DNA of 64,000 nt, taken from assembly GCA_035515075.1 (NCBI GenBank), contig DATJBZ010000009.1:62001-126000 (forward strand). Direction: 5' to 3'. The stretch's first letter is position 1; every line of letters begins with the position of its first letter. The position numbers and the translations under genes are program-made. The notes under the pieces were generated by a model that saw only the letters and a program-made list of their open reading frames with translations, ran no database searches and had not been told where the DNA came from. The stretch comes from Moheibacter sp035515075. GTDB lineage: Bacteria > Bacteroidota > Bacteroidia > Flavobacteriales > Weeksellaceae. Shown one piece after another: positions 1-9,129 of the stretch.

Positions 1-498
1 TTGTAGATCAGCGACATTGTCATTTTCTTCAATGTCGAATTCTCCTTGAATCAATATTTCTCCTTCGTCCACGCCAGCAGTCACATAATGAACCGTGGCG
101 CCTGATATTTTTTCTTTTGCATCCAAAACCGCTTGGTGTACTTTGGTGCCATACATGCCTTTTCCGCCATATTTTGGCAACAGCGAAGGGTGGATGTTGA
201 TGATCTTCTTGGTCCACTTTTTAGTGAATTCAGGGGAGAGAATGGATAAGAAACCAGCCAAAACAATCAGGTCAATGTTTTCATCGGTTAAATTGTGGTC
301 AGCATCTTCTGAAAAGTTCAGGCGATCTTCCAATAAATAGGTCGGTAAGTCGTGGTCCAGCGCGCGTTCTATGCCGTAGCAGAAACGGTCGGCAATGACC
401 ATGGCAATATTGACGTTTTGCAATTTGTTGGATGCGATGGCATCGATGATGTTTTGAAGGTTGCTGCCATTTCCTGAGACAAATACGGCTATTTCCAT
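1..498 (-). CDS. purN: Phosphoribosylglycinamide formyltransferase, 3' end cut by window
   Basis: Transfers a formyl group from 10-formyl-tetrahydrofolate to GAR, the third step of purine synthesis, in the cytoplasm. The ATG at 498 opens 166 codons that run off the left edge; the family is usually about 190 residues, so only the C-terminal tail is missing. Visible hallmarks are the N-terminal phosphate-binding GNGSNL segment (residues 9-14), the catalytic Asn101 and His103 inside NIHPSLLP, and Asp144 in the AGVDEGEI motif. A good Bacteroidota promoter lies 39 nt upstream. The gene points away from the large secreted protein at 824. Identity is certain at family level. Confidence 0.96.
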   Translation of the reverse strand, partial: MEIAVFVSGNGSNLQNIIDAIASNKLQNVNIAMVIADRFCYGIERALDHDLPTYLLEDRLNFSEDADHNLTDENIDLIVLAGFLSILSPEFTKKWTKKIINIHPSLLPKYGGKGMYGTKVHQAVLDAKEKISGATVHYVTAGVDEGEILIQGEFDIEENDNVADLQ

Positions 499-537
499 GG
501 GTTTGTAGAATTTTTATTGTGTGATTTAGAACCTGTG

Positions 538-545
538 CAAAGATA
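538..545 (-). promoter_or_regulatory. Promoter -7 element of purN
   Basis: Reads TATCTTTG on the minus strand, a perfect match to the Bacteroidota TAnnTTTG element, 39 nt before the purN ATG. No strong -33 TTG was seen at the usual distance. Confidence 0.65.
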
Positions 546-761
546 GCTTTTTAATTTGTGAAAAGACTTGCTTTCTCACTGCTCGAAACTCGCTTTTTTT
601 AAGGGGTGAACTTGTGTAATATCAAGGCGAATATCATTGATATTGTATTTTGTATCTCTTTGTTATTGAGCGAATTGATTATGCTTGTTTTTAACTAAAT
701 TACTGATGGTCATTGATTTAGTTGTTTGTGTTAACTTTTTTAAAATGAAATGTTAAAATTG

Positions 762-794
762 TTTTGAATTAATGATTCTTATCATGTATATTTA
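762..794 (+). promoter_or_regulatory. Promoter of the 824 secreted-protein gene
   Basis: TTTG at 762-765, a 21-nt spacer, then TATATTTA at 787-794 (last base differs from TAnnTTTG). Spacing fits the Bacteroidota -33/-7 arrangement. The ATG is 29 nt downstream. Confidence 0.55.
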
Positions 795-823
795 CTGTTC
801 TTAATTATTTAAAACATGTTACT

Positions 824-3800
824 ATGAGAAAAAATTTATTTTATCTCTTATTGATTTTTCTTCCCATTCTTGGCTTTGGGCAGATACTTCAAGAGGGATT
901 TGAATCTGTTTCCGATTTGGAAACAAATGGTTGGGTTTTAACCAACCAAAGTCAGCCAGTAGGGACGACTAATTGGTATCAAGGATCTGTGACCAATTTC
1001 CCAAGTCAGAGTGGAGCACCTAACGCTTACATTGGAGCAAACTTTAACAATACTTCTGGAAGTGGGGGGATTATTAGTAATTGGTTAATTACGCCATCAG
1101 TCAATGTAAAAGACGGTGATAAATTTTCATTTTACACAAGAACGGCAACAGGCTCTATTTGGAACGATCGATTAGAGGTGCGTTCAAGTCAAGGAACTTT
1201 GGCTTTGCCATCTGGTTCTACAGGTGTTGGTTCTTTTTCCACTTTGCATTTGGTGATCAACGATGGTTACGATTTAAGTTATCCTGAAGTTTGGCAGAAA
1301 TTTGAATTTGTTATTTCAGGAGTTGGTTCAACGCCAGTTGCCATGAATTTTGCTTTTCGATACAATGTTGACAATTCAAGTGGAGATGAAAGCAATGCCA
1401 TTGGCATAGATACCTTATTAATTGAAGAAGGTAGTGGCACTGGAGGGCAAGATTACTGTATTCCTGAAGGAACCAATGTGACCCGTTTCATCAATAGCTT
1501 TTCTACAACAGGGGCTACTACGAATATTTCTAATATGGCATCAGGATTTTCTTCTGGTGGGTATGGAGACTATTATGACACTCATGAACTGAAAGTAGCG
1601 GAAGGCGAAACAGTGACGTTTACAGCGAATATTTCAGGTGGAAGTGCTGGGTTTAGAATTTGGATTGATGCCAATCAAGATGGAGTTTTTGATGAAACTG
1701 AAGAGGTCGCTTATCAATCAACAGGTTATTCTGAAACCCAAACTGGTACAATTTCAATTCCTGCTGATGCTTTGGTAGGTGAAACCAGAATGCGTGTAGT
1801 TTCTCATTGGTTGTCTACAACAGGAAATGTAAGTCCTTGCGCAACAGGTTTTACTTATGGTGAATTTGAAGATTATAAATTGACTATTGTTGGTCCTTTG
1901 GAGTATTGTATTCCTGAAGGAACGAATGTGACTCGATTTATCAATGATTTTTCAACTTCTGGAGGTGCTGTTGATATTTCTAATATGGGAAGTGGTTTCT
2001 CAACGGGTGGTTATGGAGATTTTTACGCAACACATGTTTTAGAGGCGAGTCAAGGATCAAATGTGAGTTTTACCGCAAATATTTCAGGTGGAACTGCTGG
2101 ATTTAGAATTTGGATTGATGCCAATCAAGATGGAGTTTTTGATGAAAATGAAGAGGTTGCTTATCAATCAACAGGTTATTCTGCTACCCAAACTGGTACA
2201 ATTTCAATTCCTGCTGATGCTTTGGTAGGTGAGACCAGAATGCGTATTGTTTCTCATTGGTTGTCAACTACGGGAGCTGTAAGTCCTTGCGCAACAGGCT
2301 TTTCTTATGGTGAGTTTGAAGATTATAAAGTAAACATTGTCCCAAGTAGTGGCGGTGGAGGAACAGGCGGTGATTGTGAGATGTCTACCCCGAGCAATGG
2401 AATTGAAGACGGTTTTGGTAACATGCATTTGTTGATTTTGGCAAATGATTTTGTTGTAGAGCAAGATGTAGACTTTTCATTGGAAAAGATTTCTGCGAAC
2501 TTCTTGGTTCAACCGAATCAAACGGTTCAATCTGCGAACATTACTTTCTATGAAGATTCAGGAAATGGTCCAGGTGCAGCAATCGGTTCAGCCATTACAG
2601 GTTTGGTACCAACGAGTCAATCAGTGATTGGTGGAGATTTCGGATTTGATTTGCGTGATGTTCAATTTGAATTGCCATCTGCCGTAGATTTTGCGAGTTC
2701 TTCAACAGGTCAAACGGTTTATTGGGTAGGTATGCGCATCGTTTATGGTGGTTCAAATTCGTACATGGAGGTTACAAGCAATTACAGCACGCCCAATACA
2801 GCTTATTTGTCACTTGATGATGGTGCTTCTTGGGATTCGAGTGTAGAACTTTTCGGAGATGCAGGGCATGGTGTAATGAAGTTAGAAGGAACCTGTGCAG
2901 GTGATGAAACGCCACCAACAGGCGGTGATTGTGAGCAAGGCTTTGCAGTGACTGATCCAACAGATACTTCTTATGGTATAGGGTTTACTGGAGGAAATAT
3001 CGTAGCCAATGATGTGCTTGTTTCTGCAGGTGAGAGCTTTACAGTTCAGACAATTGAGTTTGATGTAATTGCTATCAATGGGCAGCCAACTGGATTTGGT
3101 CTTGAAATTTTTGAAGACTCAGGAACTGGAGGTGTAGGTGCTAGTACAGGGATGACTTACCAATTTGATAGTTCAAACATGAGTTTCACATCTTTAGGCT
3201 TATGGGATGGTTTCTATCCTTTGTTCAAAGTAACTTTGACTTTACCAGATGTTGAATTAATAGCTGATGCAGCAGAAGACACCAGCTATTGGTTGGCTTT
3301 GTCTTCAAATTTATCTACTACTGGAGACTTTACTTATTGGTCATCAGCTTTGTATCCTACAGGTTCAACATCTTATCCAGCTTGGCAATATTTAGCGAGT
3401 TCAGGTTCTTGGGCGGAATACTCAGGTACTTCAGGCAGAGCTGAAAGTGTAATGTGGGTAGAAGGTATTTGTTCAGGTGATGGTGGAACGGAACCAGAGC
3501 CAGGTAATGATTGTGAGCAAGGGGTGCCTTCTTCTCCAACGGCTTCAAATGCTTACAATATAACGTCAACCAATGACTTTAGAACAGCAGAAGATTTTGT
3601 AGTTGCGACAGGAGGGACATTTACAATGAATCAAATCATCATCAATACGAACCAAATTGAAGTTCCTAACAATGCGGTGATTAGAATTCATTCAGACAAT
3701 GGTGGACAGCCTGGTGCAGTGATTGAAACAATTACCATGGCACCAAGTAGTTCAACTGTTGTAGGAACCGCTTATGGTGACCCTATTCATCGATCGGTTT

Positions 3801-5152
3801 TTGATTTAGCAACACCTATTCAACTTACAGAAGGAACGTATTGGTTAGACCCTAAAATGTCAACGCCAAGCAGCCAGACTGTATGGTGGGCGGCAATTGA
3901 TACAGGTTCCTATGGAGCACTTCCTCAAAGAAGTCAAGACAATGGAGCTACTTGGACACAAGACGTCAATGGTTCGAACATGGTATTTACTGTTTCAGGG
4001 ATTTGTTCAGATGATGAAGATCCAACGCCAGGTGGTCCTTGTGATGATAAGGTAATCATGGAATGTGGTGTTGAATATACCAAAACTTTGGTGCCTAGCG
4101 CAGGAGAGTGGGTAAATTACACTGGCGTAAGCTGGAGTTACACAGGTTCAGAGCAAGTGTATGAATTTACAGCGCCATTGAGTGGTCTTTATACTTTTGA
4201 TTTGAATGAAGGTGCGGGTGATGCAGACTTCTTCTTGATGGATGCTTGTAGCAATACAGCTGTGAATTTACTTGGAAGTACTTATTGGACTGGTGCTGGA
4301 AGTGAGTCTTATACTTTGACTGAAGGGCAAACGGTTTATTTGATTGCAGACCTTTGGGAATTGAGTGGCCAAACCACCATTTCGATAAAAGTTAACTGTA
4401 CAGATGGCAACGATTTTGCTTGTGAGAATCAAGCTGTTCCTTCGAATAACTTGGAGAATGGATTGTTCTTCGGTGGAGATACCAACCAAAGATTGGCATT
4501 TGACATCATTACTGATGATGCAGGCTTCCCGATTTATGGTGTTGATTTGAATGTATTTGTAGGAAGTTCAACAGACATTGACTTCTTCATCACATTGTAT
4601 GATGACCAAGGAGGCGTTCCAGGTTCAGTCGTTGAGAGTGGTTTTGGTACGGTTTTCAGCAACGAATTTATCGGCGATGCGTTTGGTTATGACATTTACA
4701 ACTATGTTGTGAAGTTTGAGAATCCAATGAACTTGTCAGCTAACACCACTTATTGGATGGAAGTAGAGGCTGATGCTGTGGCATGGGAAGCTACTGGAGG
4801 AGCTGGATTTGGAAGTAGAGCAGCTTTTAACAATGACTCTACGGCTGGTGATTGGGCATTGAGCTCAAATGAATTGGTGTACAAATTAATTTGTCACGAT
4901 TTAGGCGTGTCTGATTTGAATGCTTTCGATTTTGCTTACTACCCGAACCCAGTGAGAGATGTATTGAATATCACTTCAAAAGTGGGTGTGAAATCAGTTG
5001 AAGTGTTCAACTTGGCTGGACAAAATGTGTTGAGAACGATGAAAGTAAGCCAAGGTCAAGTAGATGTTTCTGCTTTGGCTACGGGGACTTACGTGTTCAG
5101 AGCCACATTGGAAAATGGACAGGTAGAAACCTTTAAAATCATTAAAAAATAA
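824..5152 (+). CDS. T9SS-exported multidomain surface protein with two GEVED domains
   Basis: A 1442-residue exported protein of unknown function. Residues 1-20 are a signal peptide ending GFGQ. Residues about 20-200 resemble the choice-of-anchor J/cleaved-adhesin fold (EGFES start, NWLITPSV). Two near-identical 150-residue GEVED domains start at residues 211 and 361, each with IWIDANQDGVFD, a calcium-site-like acidic motif, and a closing GEFEDYK. Further Cys-containing modules begin near residues 517, 702, 896, 1073 and 1200, several opening with DCE. The C-terminus (about 1371-1442) has YPNPV, a VEVFNLAGQ segment and a final FKIIKK, typical of a type A T9SS sorting domain. It is therefore expected to cross the outer membrane by T9SS and be attached or released. 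Substrate and role cannot be read from the sequence; adhesin or carbohydrate binding is a guess. Confidence 0.9.
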   Translation: MRKNLFYLLLIFLPILGFGQILQEGFESVSDLETNGWVLTNQSQPVGTTNWYQGSVTNFPSQSGAPNAYIGANFNNTSGSGGIISNWLITPSVNVKDGDKFSFYTRTATGSIWNDRLEVRSSQGTLALPSGSTGVGSFSTLHLVINDGYDLSYPEVWQKFEFVISGVGSTPVAMNFAFRYNVDNSSGDESNAIGIDTLLIEEGSGTGGQDYCIPEGTNVTRFINSFSTTGATTNISNMASGFSSGGYGDYYDTHELKVAEGETVTFTANISGGSAGFRIWIDANQDGVFDETEEVAYQSTGYSETQTGTISIPADALVGETRMRVVSHWLSTTGNVSPCATGFTYGEFEDYKLTIVGPLEYCIPEGTNVTRFINDFSTSGGAVDISNMGSGFSTGGYGDFYATHVLEASQGSNVSFTANISGGTAGFRIWIDANQDGVFDENEEVAYQSTGYSATQTGTISIPADALVGETRMRIVSHWLSTTGAVSPCATGFSYGEFEDYKVNIVPSSGGGGTGGDCEMSTPSNGIEDGFGNMHLLILANDFVVEQDVDFSLEKISANFLVQPNQTVQSANITFYEDSGNGPGAAIGSAITGLVPTSQSVIGGDFGFDLRDVQFELPSAVDFASSSTGQTVYWVGMRIVYGGSNSYMEVTSNYSTPNTAYLSLDDGASWDSSVELFGDAGHGVMKLEGTCAGDETPPTGGDCEQGFAVTDPTDTSYGIGFTGGNIVANDVLVSAGESFTVQTIEFDVIAINGQPTGFGLEIFEDSGTGGVGASTGMTYQFDSSNMSFTSLGLWDGFYPLFKVTLTLPDVELIADAAEDTSYWLALSSNLSTTGDFTYWSSALYPTGSTSYPAWQYLASSGSWAEYSGTSGRAESVMWVEGICSGDGGTEPEPGNDCEQGVPSSPTASNAYNITSTNDFRTAEDFVVATGGTFTMNQIIINTNQIEVPNNAVIRIHSDNGGQPGAVIETITMAPSSSTVVGTAYGDPIHRSVFDLATPIQLTEGTYWLDPKMSTPSSQTVWWAAIDTGSYGALPQRSQDNGATWTQDVNGSNMVFTVSGICSDDEDPTPGGPCDDKVIMECGVEYTKTLVPSAGEWVNYTGVSWSYTGSEQVYEFTAPLSGLYTFDLNEGAGDADFFLMDACSNTAVNLLGSTYWTGAGSESYTLTEGQTVYLIADLWELSGQTTISIKVNCTDGNDFACENQAVPSNNLENGLFFGGDTNQRLAFDIITDDAGFPIYGVDLNVFVGSSTDIDFFITLYDDQGGVPGSVVESGFGTVFSNEFIGDAFGYDIYNYVVKFENPMNLSANTTYWMEVEADAVAWEATGGAGFGSRAAFNNDSTAGDWALSSNELVYKLICHDLGVSDLNAFDFAYYPNPVRDVLNITSKVGVKSVEVFNLAGQNVLRTMKVSQGQVDVSALATGTYVFRATLENGQVETFKIIKK
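1451..2350 (+). repeat. Tandem 450-bp direct repeat encoding two GEVED domains
   Basis: Unit one starts at 1451 and unit two at 1901, an exact 450-bp period. The central parts (about 1645-1890 and 2095-2340) are nearly identical at DNA level, while the first 150 bp of each unit have diverged. This suggests duplication followed by local gene conversion or recent copying. Confidence 0.85.
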
Positions 5153-5178
5153 TCAATCATTGATTCTAAATAGAATGA

Positions 5179-5204
5179 AGCCCCGGGAAACCGGGGCTTT
5201 TTTT
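5179..5204 (+). terminator. Rho-independent terminator after the 824 gene
   Basis: Perfect 8-bp stem AGCCCCGG/CCGGGGCT (5179-5186 with 5191-5198), GAAA tetraloop, then a run of seven T. It begins 26 nt after the stop codon. Confidence 0.92.
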
Positions 5205-5602
5205 ATGGAGTAAAAAATATTTTTTCAAATCATTAAGTTGTGGAGAATTGTTTCATGCCTGGCAAATGAGAAAAGAATTCATTGATTGTGATTGTTAAAA
5301 GTGTTTGTGGTTGAATGTGCTTTTCTGATTTATTCAAATTAGGGTTTTATTAACCATTTCATTAAATGTGTAGCGCGGTGGATTGTGGGCTTTTTTTTTT
5401 TTTTGTAAAAATGAATTTGGGAAAGTAGCGTGGCACTGGTCTTAAAAAATGCAGTTAAGAATACGGCCAAAAAACAGTTCAACAGCTCGGAATTTTGGGA
5501 AGAAAAAAAGGTTCATTTATTTAAAGTAAAAATAAAATTCCTGATAGGATTTAAAGCCCTGTCAGGAATTTCATGGCATTTTATAGACTATACTTTAGAA
5601 AA
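5205..5602. other. Gene-free spacer between convergent genes
   Basis: About 400 nt with no supported gene. It contains a long T homopolymer near 5390-5405 and, at its right end, the minus-strand terminator. No repeat or RNA gene was recognised. Confidence 0.55.
5537..5569 (-). terminator. Terminator of the flavin reductase-like gene
   Basis: Stem ATTCCTGA/TCAGGAAT (5537-5544 with 5562-5569), extended inside by AGG/CCT pairs. On the minus strand it is followed by TTTTATTTTT. Confidence 0.8.
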
Positions 5603-6259
5603 TTAAACCACCACCGCTTCATGGTGCACGCCTAAACTGATCAAGCTTCGGCTGATTTCTTCGGTGAAATCTGCTGGTCCACAAACGTAAAAACGACTGT
5701 TGAAATCACGAATGGTTTCGATCAAGAATTTCTTGTCAATGCGTCTTTCTACAAAGCCCAAAACACCTTCTCGGGTAAAAACACTGAGAAAGGCTGGACC
5801 CAACATCTTGTACAGCTCTTCACCCAAAATCACATCTTCTTTGGTGCGGTTAGAGTACAGCAAACCGACATCTCTTAAATTACCACTGTAATACAGCGCC
5901 CTGAAAATCGCAATGAAAGGTGTAATGCCTGTCCCGCCAGCAATGAAAATCCCTGGTCCTTTGTATTCGATCGAACCAAAAACTTCATGCATGATCAATT
6001 CTGCGCCAGCATTCAAACTGTTCATTTGTGCAGTGACACCTTGGTGTTCTTCATAAATTTTCACAATGAATTCCAAGTACGGCCAATCATTCAAAGAAGT
6101 AAATGTAAACGGCCTTTTCTCATTCTCCCAACCGGGTAAATTGATCGACAAATGGGTCGACTGACCTGGTCGATAAACAAAATTTTTTGGTTTTTCTACA
6201 ACGAAACGTTTGACATTGTTGCTGATGTATTCAGTATTTAAAATCTTTAAAATGTACAT
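5603..6259 (-). CDS. Ferredoxin-NADP reductase-like flavoprotein
   Basis: A 218-residue soluble FAD/NAD(P)-binding reductase of the ferredoxin-reductase superfamily. The RPFTFTS motif (residues 49-55) is the FAD-binding Arg-x-Tyr/Phe-Ser signature, GGTGITPF (108-115) the nucleotide-binding turn, and CGP (193-195) the nicotinamide-site motif. There is no 2Fe-2S domain, so it must pass electrons to a separate carrier or act as a flavodoxin/ferredoxin reductase. It is monocistronic, between its own terminator and the PorV/PorQ-family gene. The physiological partner is unknown. Confidence 0.85.
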   Translation of the reverse strand: MYILKILNTEYISNNVKRFVVEKPKNFVYRPGQSTHLSINLPGWENEKRPFTFTSLNDWPYLEFIVKIYEEHQGVTAQMNSLNAGAELIMHEVFGSIEYKGPGIFIAGGTGITPFIAIFRALYYSGNLRDVGLLYSNRTKEDVILGEELYKMLGPAFLSVFTREGVLGFVERRIDKKFLIETIRDFNSRFYVCGPADFTEEISRSLISLGVHHEAVVV

Positions 6260-6334
6260 TTTAGATCGTATGTTTAGAAGTTGAAGTTAAGCAAATTAAC
6301 CGATAGAAGTTGGTGCGAATTGAATTTATTTGGT

Positions 6335-7429
6335 TCAATAGAAAGCTCCCAAATCGATTTTTAATGAGAATATGTTGGAATACAGAGCAACGCTCTGGTC
6401 GCCGACATCCGTCAAAGCATAGTCCACTGAAATGCCCTTGTATTTGAATCCCAATCCAATGTTGGGTTGAAAGCTGAGCGATTTGTTGTCATCAAAAGTA
6501 GTCTCAAATTGAAAGTTGTTGACACCGCCTCTCAAAAAAACCATTTGGTCATAACCAACTTCAAAACCCAAAGAAGGCGACATGCTAAAAGCGGAAGTTG
6601 AAATCAAATCATTGGTTTCTGCAAAGCGAACGTTCAAGTCAAATTCGCCCAATACATTGAATTTGTCGCTGATTTCAAAGTTCTTGGCGACACCCAATTG
6701 CAATTTTGGCAAAGTCAATTCGATGGTTTCTTCTGGCATTTCATTCAAAGTTTCTTGATTGCCTGTACCAGGTTCGGTCACGGTAATTTTGTTCAACTCC
6801 TTTTCATTGATGCTCCAAGCATTGAAGGTTGTCGTGATGTCTCTTGCCATCAAACCAAAATAGAAATTGTCTTGGGTTTTGTAACGCAATCCCAAATCCA
6901 AACCAAAGCCAAATGATTTGGCGAATTTTCCGATATGCCGGTAAACGACTTTGGCATTGGCGCCGACAGCAATGTCTGAATTGCCCAAAAAGTTGCCCGC
7001 ATAACTCATTGACAAGGCATAATCCGCTGTGGAAAACTTGCTGATGCGGTCATAATCGATGTTTCCTTGCGCATCAATTAATTCTGTGGTATTTAAAATG
7101 TCGTCTACGCCAAATCGATACAATGAAAACGCCAAAGTCGAATGGTTTTCCAAAGGAATTGCCACCGCTGCATAATCGTATTTGGCAATGGACTGAAAGT
7201 ACTCTGCGTGCATGGCCGAAATTTGCCAATTGTCCCAAACCTCAGTCAAGCCCGCTGGGTTCCAATAAGCCGCATTGACGTCACCTACGTTGGCGACTAC
7301 GGCATTTCCCATCGCAAAGGCACGCGCATCAACACCGATGTTCAAAAACTCGTTGGAGTATTTTCGCGTCACTTGAGCAAATGTGGACGTTACGGCCAAA
7401 AAAAATAAAATATTCAGTTGTAGTTTCAA
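6335..7429 (-). CDS. PorV/PorQ-family outer-membrane protein (T9SS-associated), TTG start
   Basis: A 364-residue predicted outer-membrane beta-barrel. Residues 1-18 are a signal peptide ending TFAQ. The N-terminus then shows the family pattern (EFLNIGVDARAFAMGNA, then AAYWNPAGL), as in PorV/PorQ shuttle proteins that dock T9SS substrates at the outer membrane. The start must be TTG at 7429: a stop codon lies five codons upstream, no ATG lies between, and the next internal Met would remove the signal peptide. The gene stands alone and no other T9SS core gene is nearby, so it may be a paralogue rather than PorV itself. Confidence 0.85.
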   Translation of the reverse strand: MKLQLNILFFLAVTSTFAQVTRKYSNEFLNIGVDARAFAMGNAVVANVGDVNAAYWNPAGLTEVWDNWQISAMHAEYFQSIAKYDYAAVAIPLENHSTLAFSLYRFGVDDILNTTELIDAQGNIDYDRISKFSTADYALSMSYAGNFLGNSDIAVGANAKVVYRHIGKFAKSFGFGLDLGLRYKTQDNFYFGLMARDITTTFNAWSINEKELNKITVTEPGTGNQETLNEMPEETIELTLPKLQLGVAKNFEISDKFNVLGEFDLNVRFAETNDLISTSAFSMSPSLGFEVGYDQMVFLRGGVNNFQFETTFDDNKSLSFQPNIGLGFKYKGISVDYALTDVGDQSVALYSNIFSLKIDLGAFY

Positions 7430-7552
7430 ATTTTCTAAGTCTCAATGTTATAAGTCGATTTTTTCAAATTTCATGTTGGGTTTCGACGTGCAAAAATCGG
7501 CTGTTTTCTTTAAAACACAAAATCTTGTTTTTTATTGCGTTTCAAATCTTGT

Positions 7553-7560
7553 TATCTTCG
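7553..7560 (+). promoter_or_regulatory. Probable promoter -7 element of pssA
   Basis: TATCTTCG, one base from TAnnTTTG, 69 nt before the pssA ATG. Confidence 0.4.
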
Positions 7561-7629
7561 CCAAAGATTCTGGTTTATTTTTAGATTTCCCAAGAATTGT
7601 TCGATAGATTATTCGTTTGAATTACGCCC

Positions 7630-8355
7630 ATGACAAAAATGAAACTTTTTACTTTGCCCAATTTCTTGACCCTTGGCAATCTGTTCAGTGGTTGTTTGGC
7701 AATTTTGTATTTGACTCATCAATTTGAGGTCACTTCGGAAAAGATGATACAAACTGTTTTTCTTTTGATGTTGGTCAGTTTGTTTTGTGATTTTTTGGAT
7801 GGAATGGTCGCCAGAAAAATGAAAATCAATTCTGCGTTGGGGGTTCAATTGGATTCTATGGCCGACATGGTTAGTTTTGGCGTGGTGCCAGGCATCATGG
7901 CGATGAAAATGTTTCAAGCCACCGAAATGCCATTTGAAGTTTGGGCTTATTTTGGTCTTTTGATCACTTTATTCTCCGCGCTTCGTTTGGCTAAATTCAA
8001 CATCGACACCGAGCAATCGACTTATTTCAAAGGCTTGGCAACGCCCGCGAATACTATATTGCTCTTTTCATTGTATTGGATACAAATTCATTCTGGAGAG
8101 ATTTTTAGTCAAAACATTGATTTGTATTTTTTAACAGCACTAACTGCGCTTTCTTCTTATTTGTTGATTGCCAATGTTCCTTTGTTCTCGTTTAAATTCA
8201 AAGGGTTGGGATGGAAAGAGAATGATTATAAATTCATCTTCATTCTGCTTTGTCTGCTTTTGTTATTGATATTCAAGATGGTGGCGGTGCCGTTCATCCT
8301 GATTCTATATATATTATTATCCCTATTTTACAGAAAAAAAATTATCCATGCTTAA
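7630..8355 (+). CDS. pssA: CDP-diacylglycerol-serine O-phosphatidyltransferase
   Basis: Makes phosphatidylserine, the precursor of phosphatidylethanolamine, at the inner membrane. The 241-residue protein carries the complete CDP-alcohol phosphotransferase motif, with D57, G58, A61, R62, G71, D75 and D79 in the spacing DG-x2-AR-x8-G-x3-D-x3-D. The rest is hydrophobic, with about six or more membrane segments. The start is ATG at 7630 or the second Met at 7639. Its last 8 bp overlap the exonuclease gene, so the two are almost surely co-transcribed and perhaps translationally coupled. Confidence 0.93.
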   Translation: MTKMKLFTLPNFLTLGNLFSGCLAILYLTHQFEVTSEKMIQTVFLLMLVSLFCDFLDGMVARKMKINSALGVQLDSMADMVSFGVVPGIMAMKMFQATEMPFEVWAYFGLLITLFSALRLAKFNIDTEQSTYFKGLATPANTILLFSLYWIQIHSGEIFSQNIDLYFLTALTALSSYLLIANVPLFSFKFKGLGWKENDYKFIFILLCLLLLLIFKMVAVPFILILYILLSLFYRKKIIHA

Positions 8356-9112
8356 ATTACACAAACCCATTTGCTTCTTTGATTTAGAAACCACTGGCAT
8401 CAATGTCAGCAAAGATCGCATTGTAGAAATTTCGATTTTGAAAGTATTTCCGAATGGCAACAAAGAAAGCAAGACGCTGAGAGTCAATCCTGAAATGCCA
8501 ATTTCACCTGAAGCAATGGCGGTGCATGGCATTACTGACGAAGCGGTAGCCAATGAACCGACTTTCAAGGAATTGGCACCACAAATTTGGGAAATGATCA
8601 AAGACGCGGATTTGGCAGGTTACAATTCCAATCGTTTTGACATTCCACTTTTGGCGGAGGAGTTTTTAAGAAATGGGGTGGATTTCGATTTGGAAAAACA
8701 TCTATTTGTGGACGTTCAAGTCATTTTCTTCAAAAAAGAGCCCCGAGATTTGAGTGCAGCTTATCGTTTGTATTGCAACAAAACTTTGGAAAACGCGCAT
8801 TCGGCCGAAGCAGATGTAGAAGCGACCTATGAGATTTTCAAAGCGCAATTGCAGAAATACGAGGATTTGGAGAACGACATTCGTTTTTTGAGCGAATATA
8901 CCACCCAGAAAAAAAATGCGGATTTGGCGGGATTCATTGGAATCAATGACCAAAATCAACCCATTTTCAATTTCGGAAAACACAAAGGAAAAAAAGTGTT
9001 GGATGTTTTTGACAGTGACCAAGGTTATTACAGTTGGATCCAAAATGCGGATTTCCCATTGTACACCAAAAAAATATTGACCAAAATTCGCTTGGAAAGC
9101 GGCAGACTTTAA
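8348..9112 (+). CDS. DnaQ-like DEDDh 3'-5' exonuclease with C-terminal accessory domain
   Basis: A 254-residue exonuclease. The DEDDh catalytic set is visible: D12 and E14 (FFDLETTG), D98 (NSNRFD), and H151 with D156 (HSAEADVEA). It should hydrolyse DNA or RNA 3' ends with two metal ions. Residues about 190-250 form a separate domain around FNFGKHKGKK and YYSWIQ, which resembles the small DUF3820/exonuclease-X-type C-terminal domain. That domain is absent from DNA polymerase epsilon subunits, so this is an accessory repair nuclease rather than the replicative proofreader. It overlaps pssA by 8 bp. Confidence 0.88.
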   Translation: MLKLHKPICFFDLETTGINVSKDRIVEISILKVFPNGNKESKTLRVNPEMPISPEAMAVHGITDEAVANEPTFKELAPQIWEMIKDADLAGYNSNRFDIPLLAEEFLRNGVDFDLEKHLFVDVQVIFFKKEPRDLSAAYRLYCNKTLENAHSAEADVEATYEIFKAQLQKYEDLENDIRFLSEYTTQKKNADLAGFIGINDQNQPIFNFGKHKGKKVLDVFDSDQGYYSWIQNADFPLYTKKILTKIRLESGRL

Positions 9113-9129
9113 ATTAAAAAACGACTTGT

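Larger units (their letters stand above)
499..823. other. Gene-free divergent intergenic region
   Basis: AT-rich spacer between purN and the secreted-protein gene. It holds a promoter for each. I see no coding potential and no strong hairpin in the rest. Confidence 0.6.

Noticed and set aside
5385..5410. Long T run as a terminator
   Set aside because: No hairpin precedes it and the true terminator of the 824 gene is at 5179-5204.
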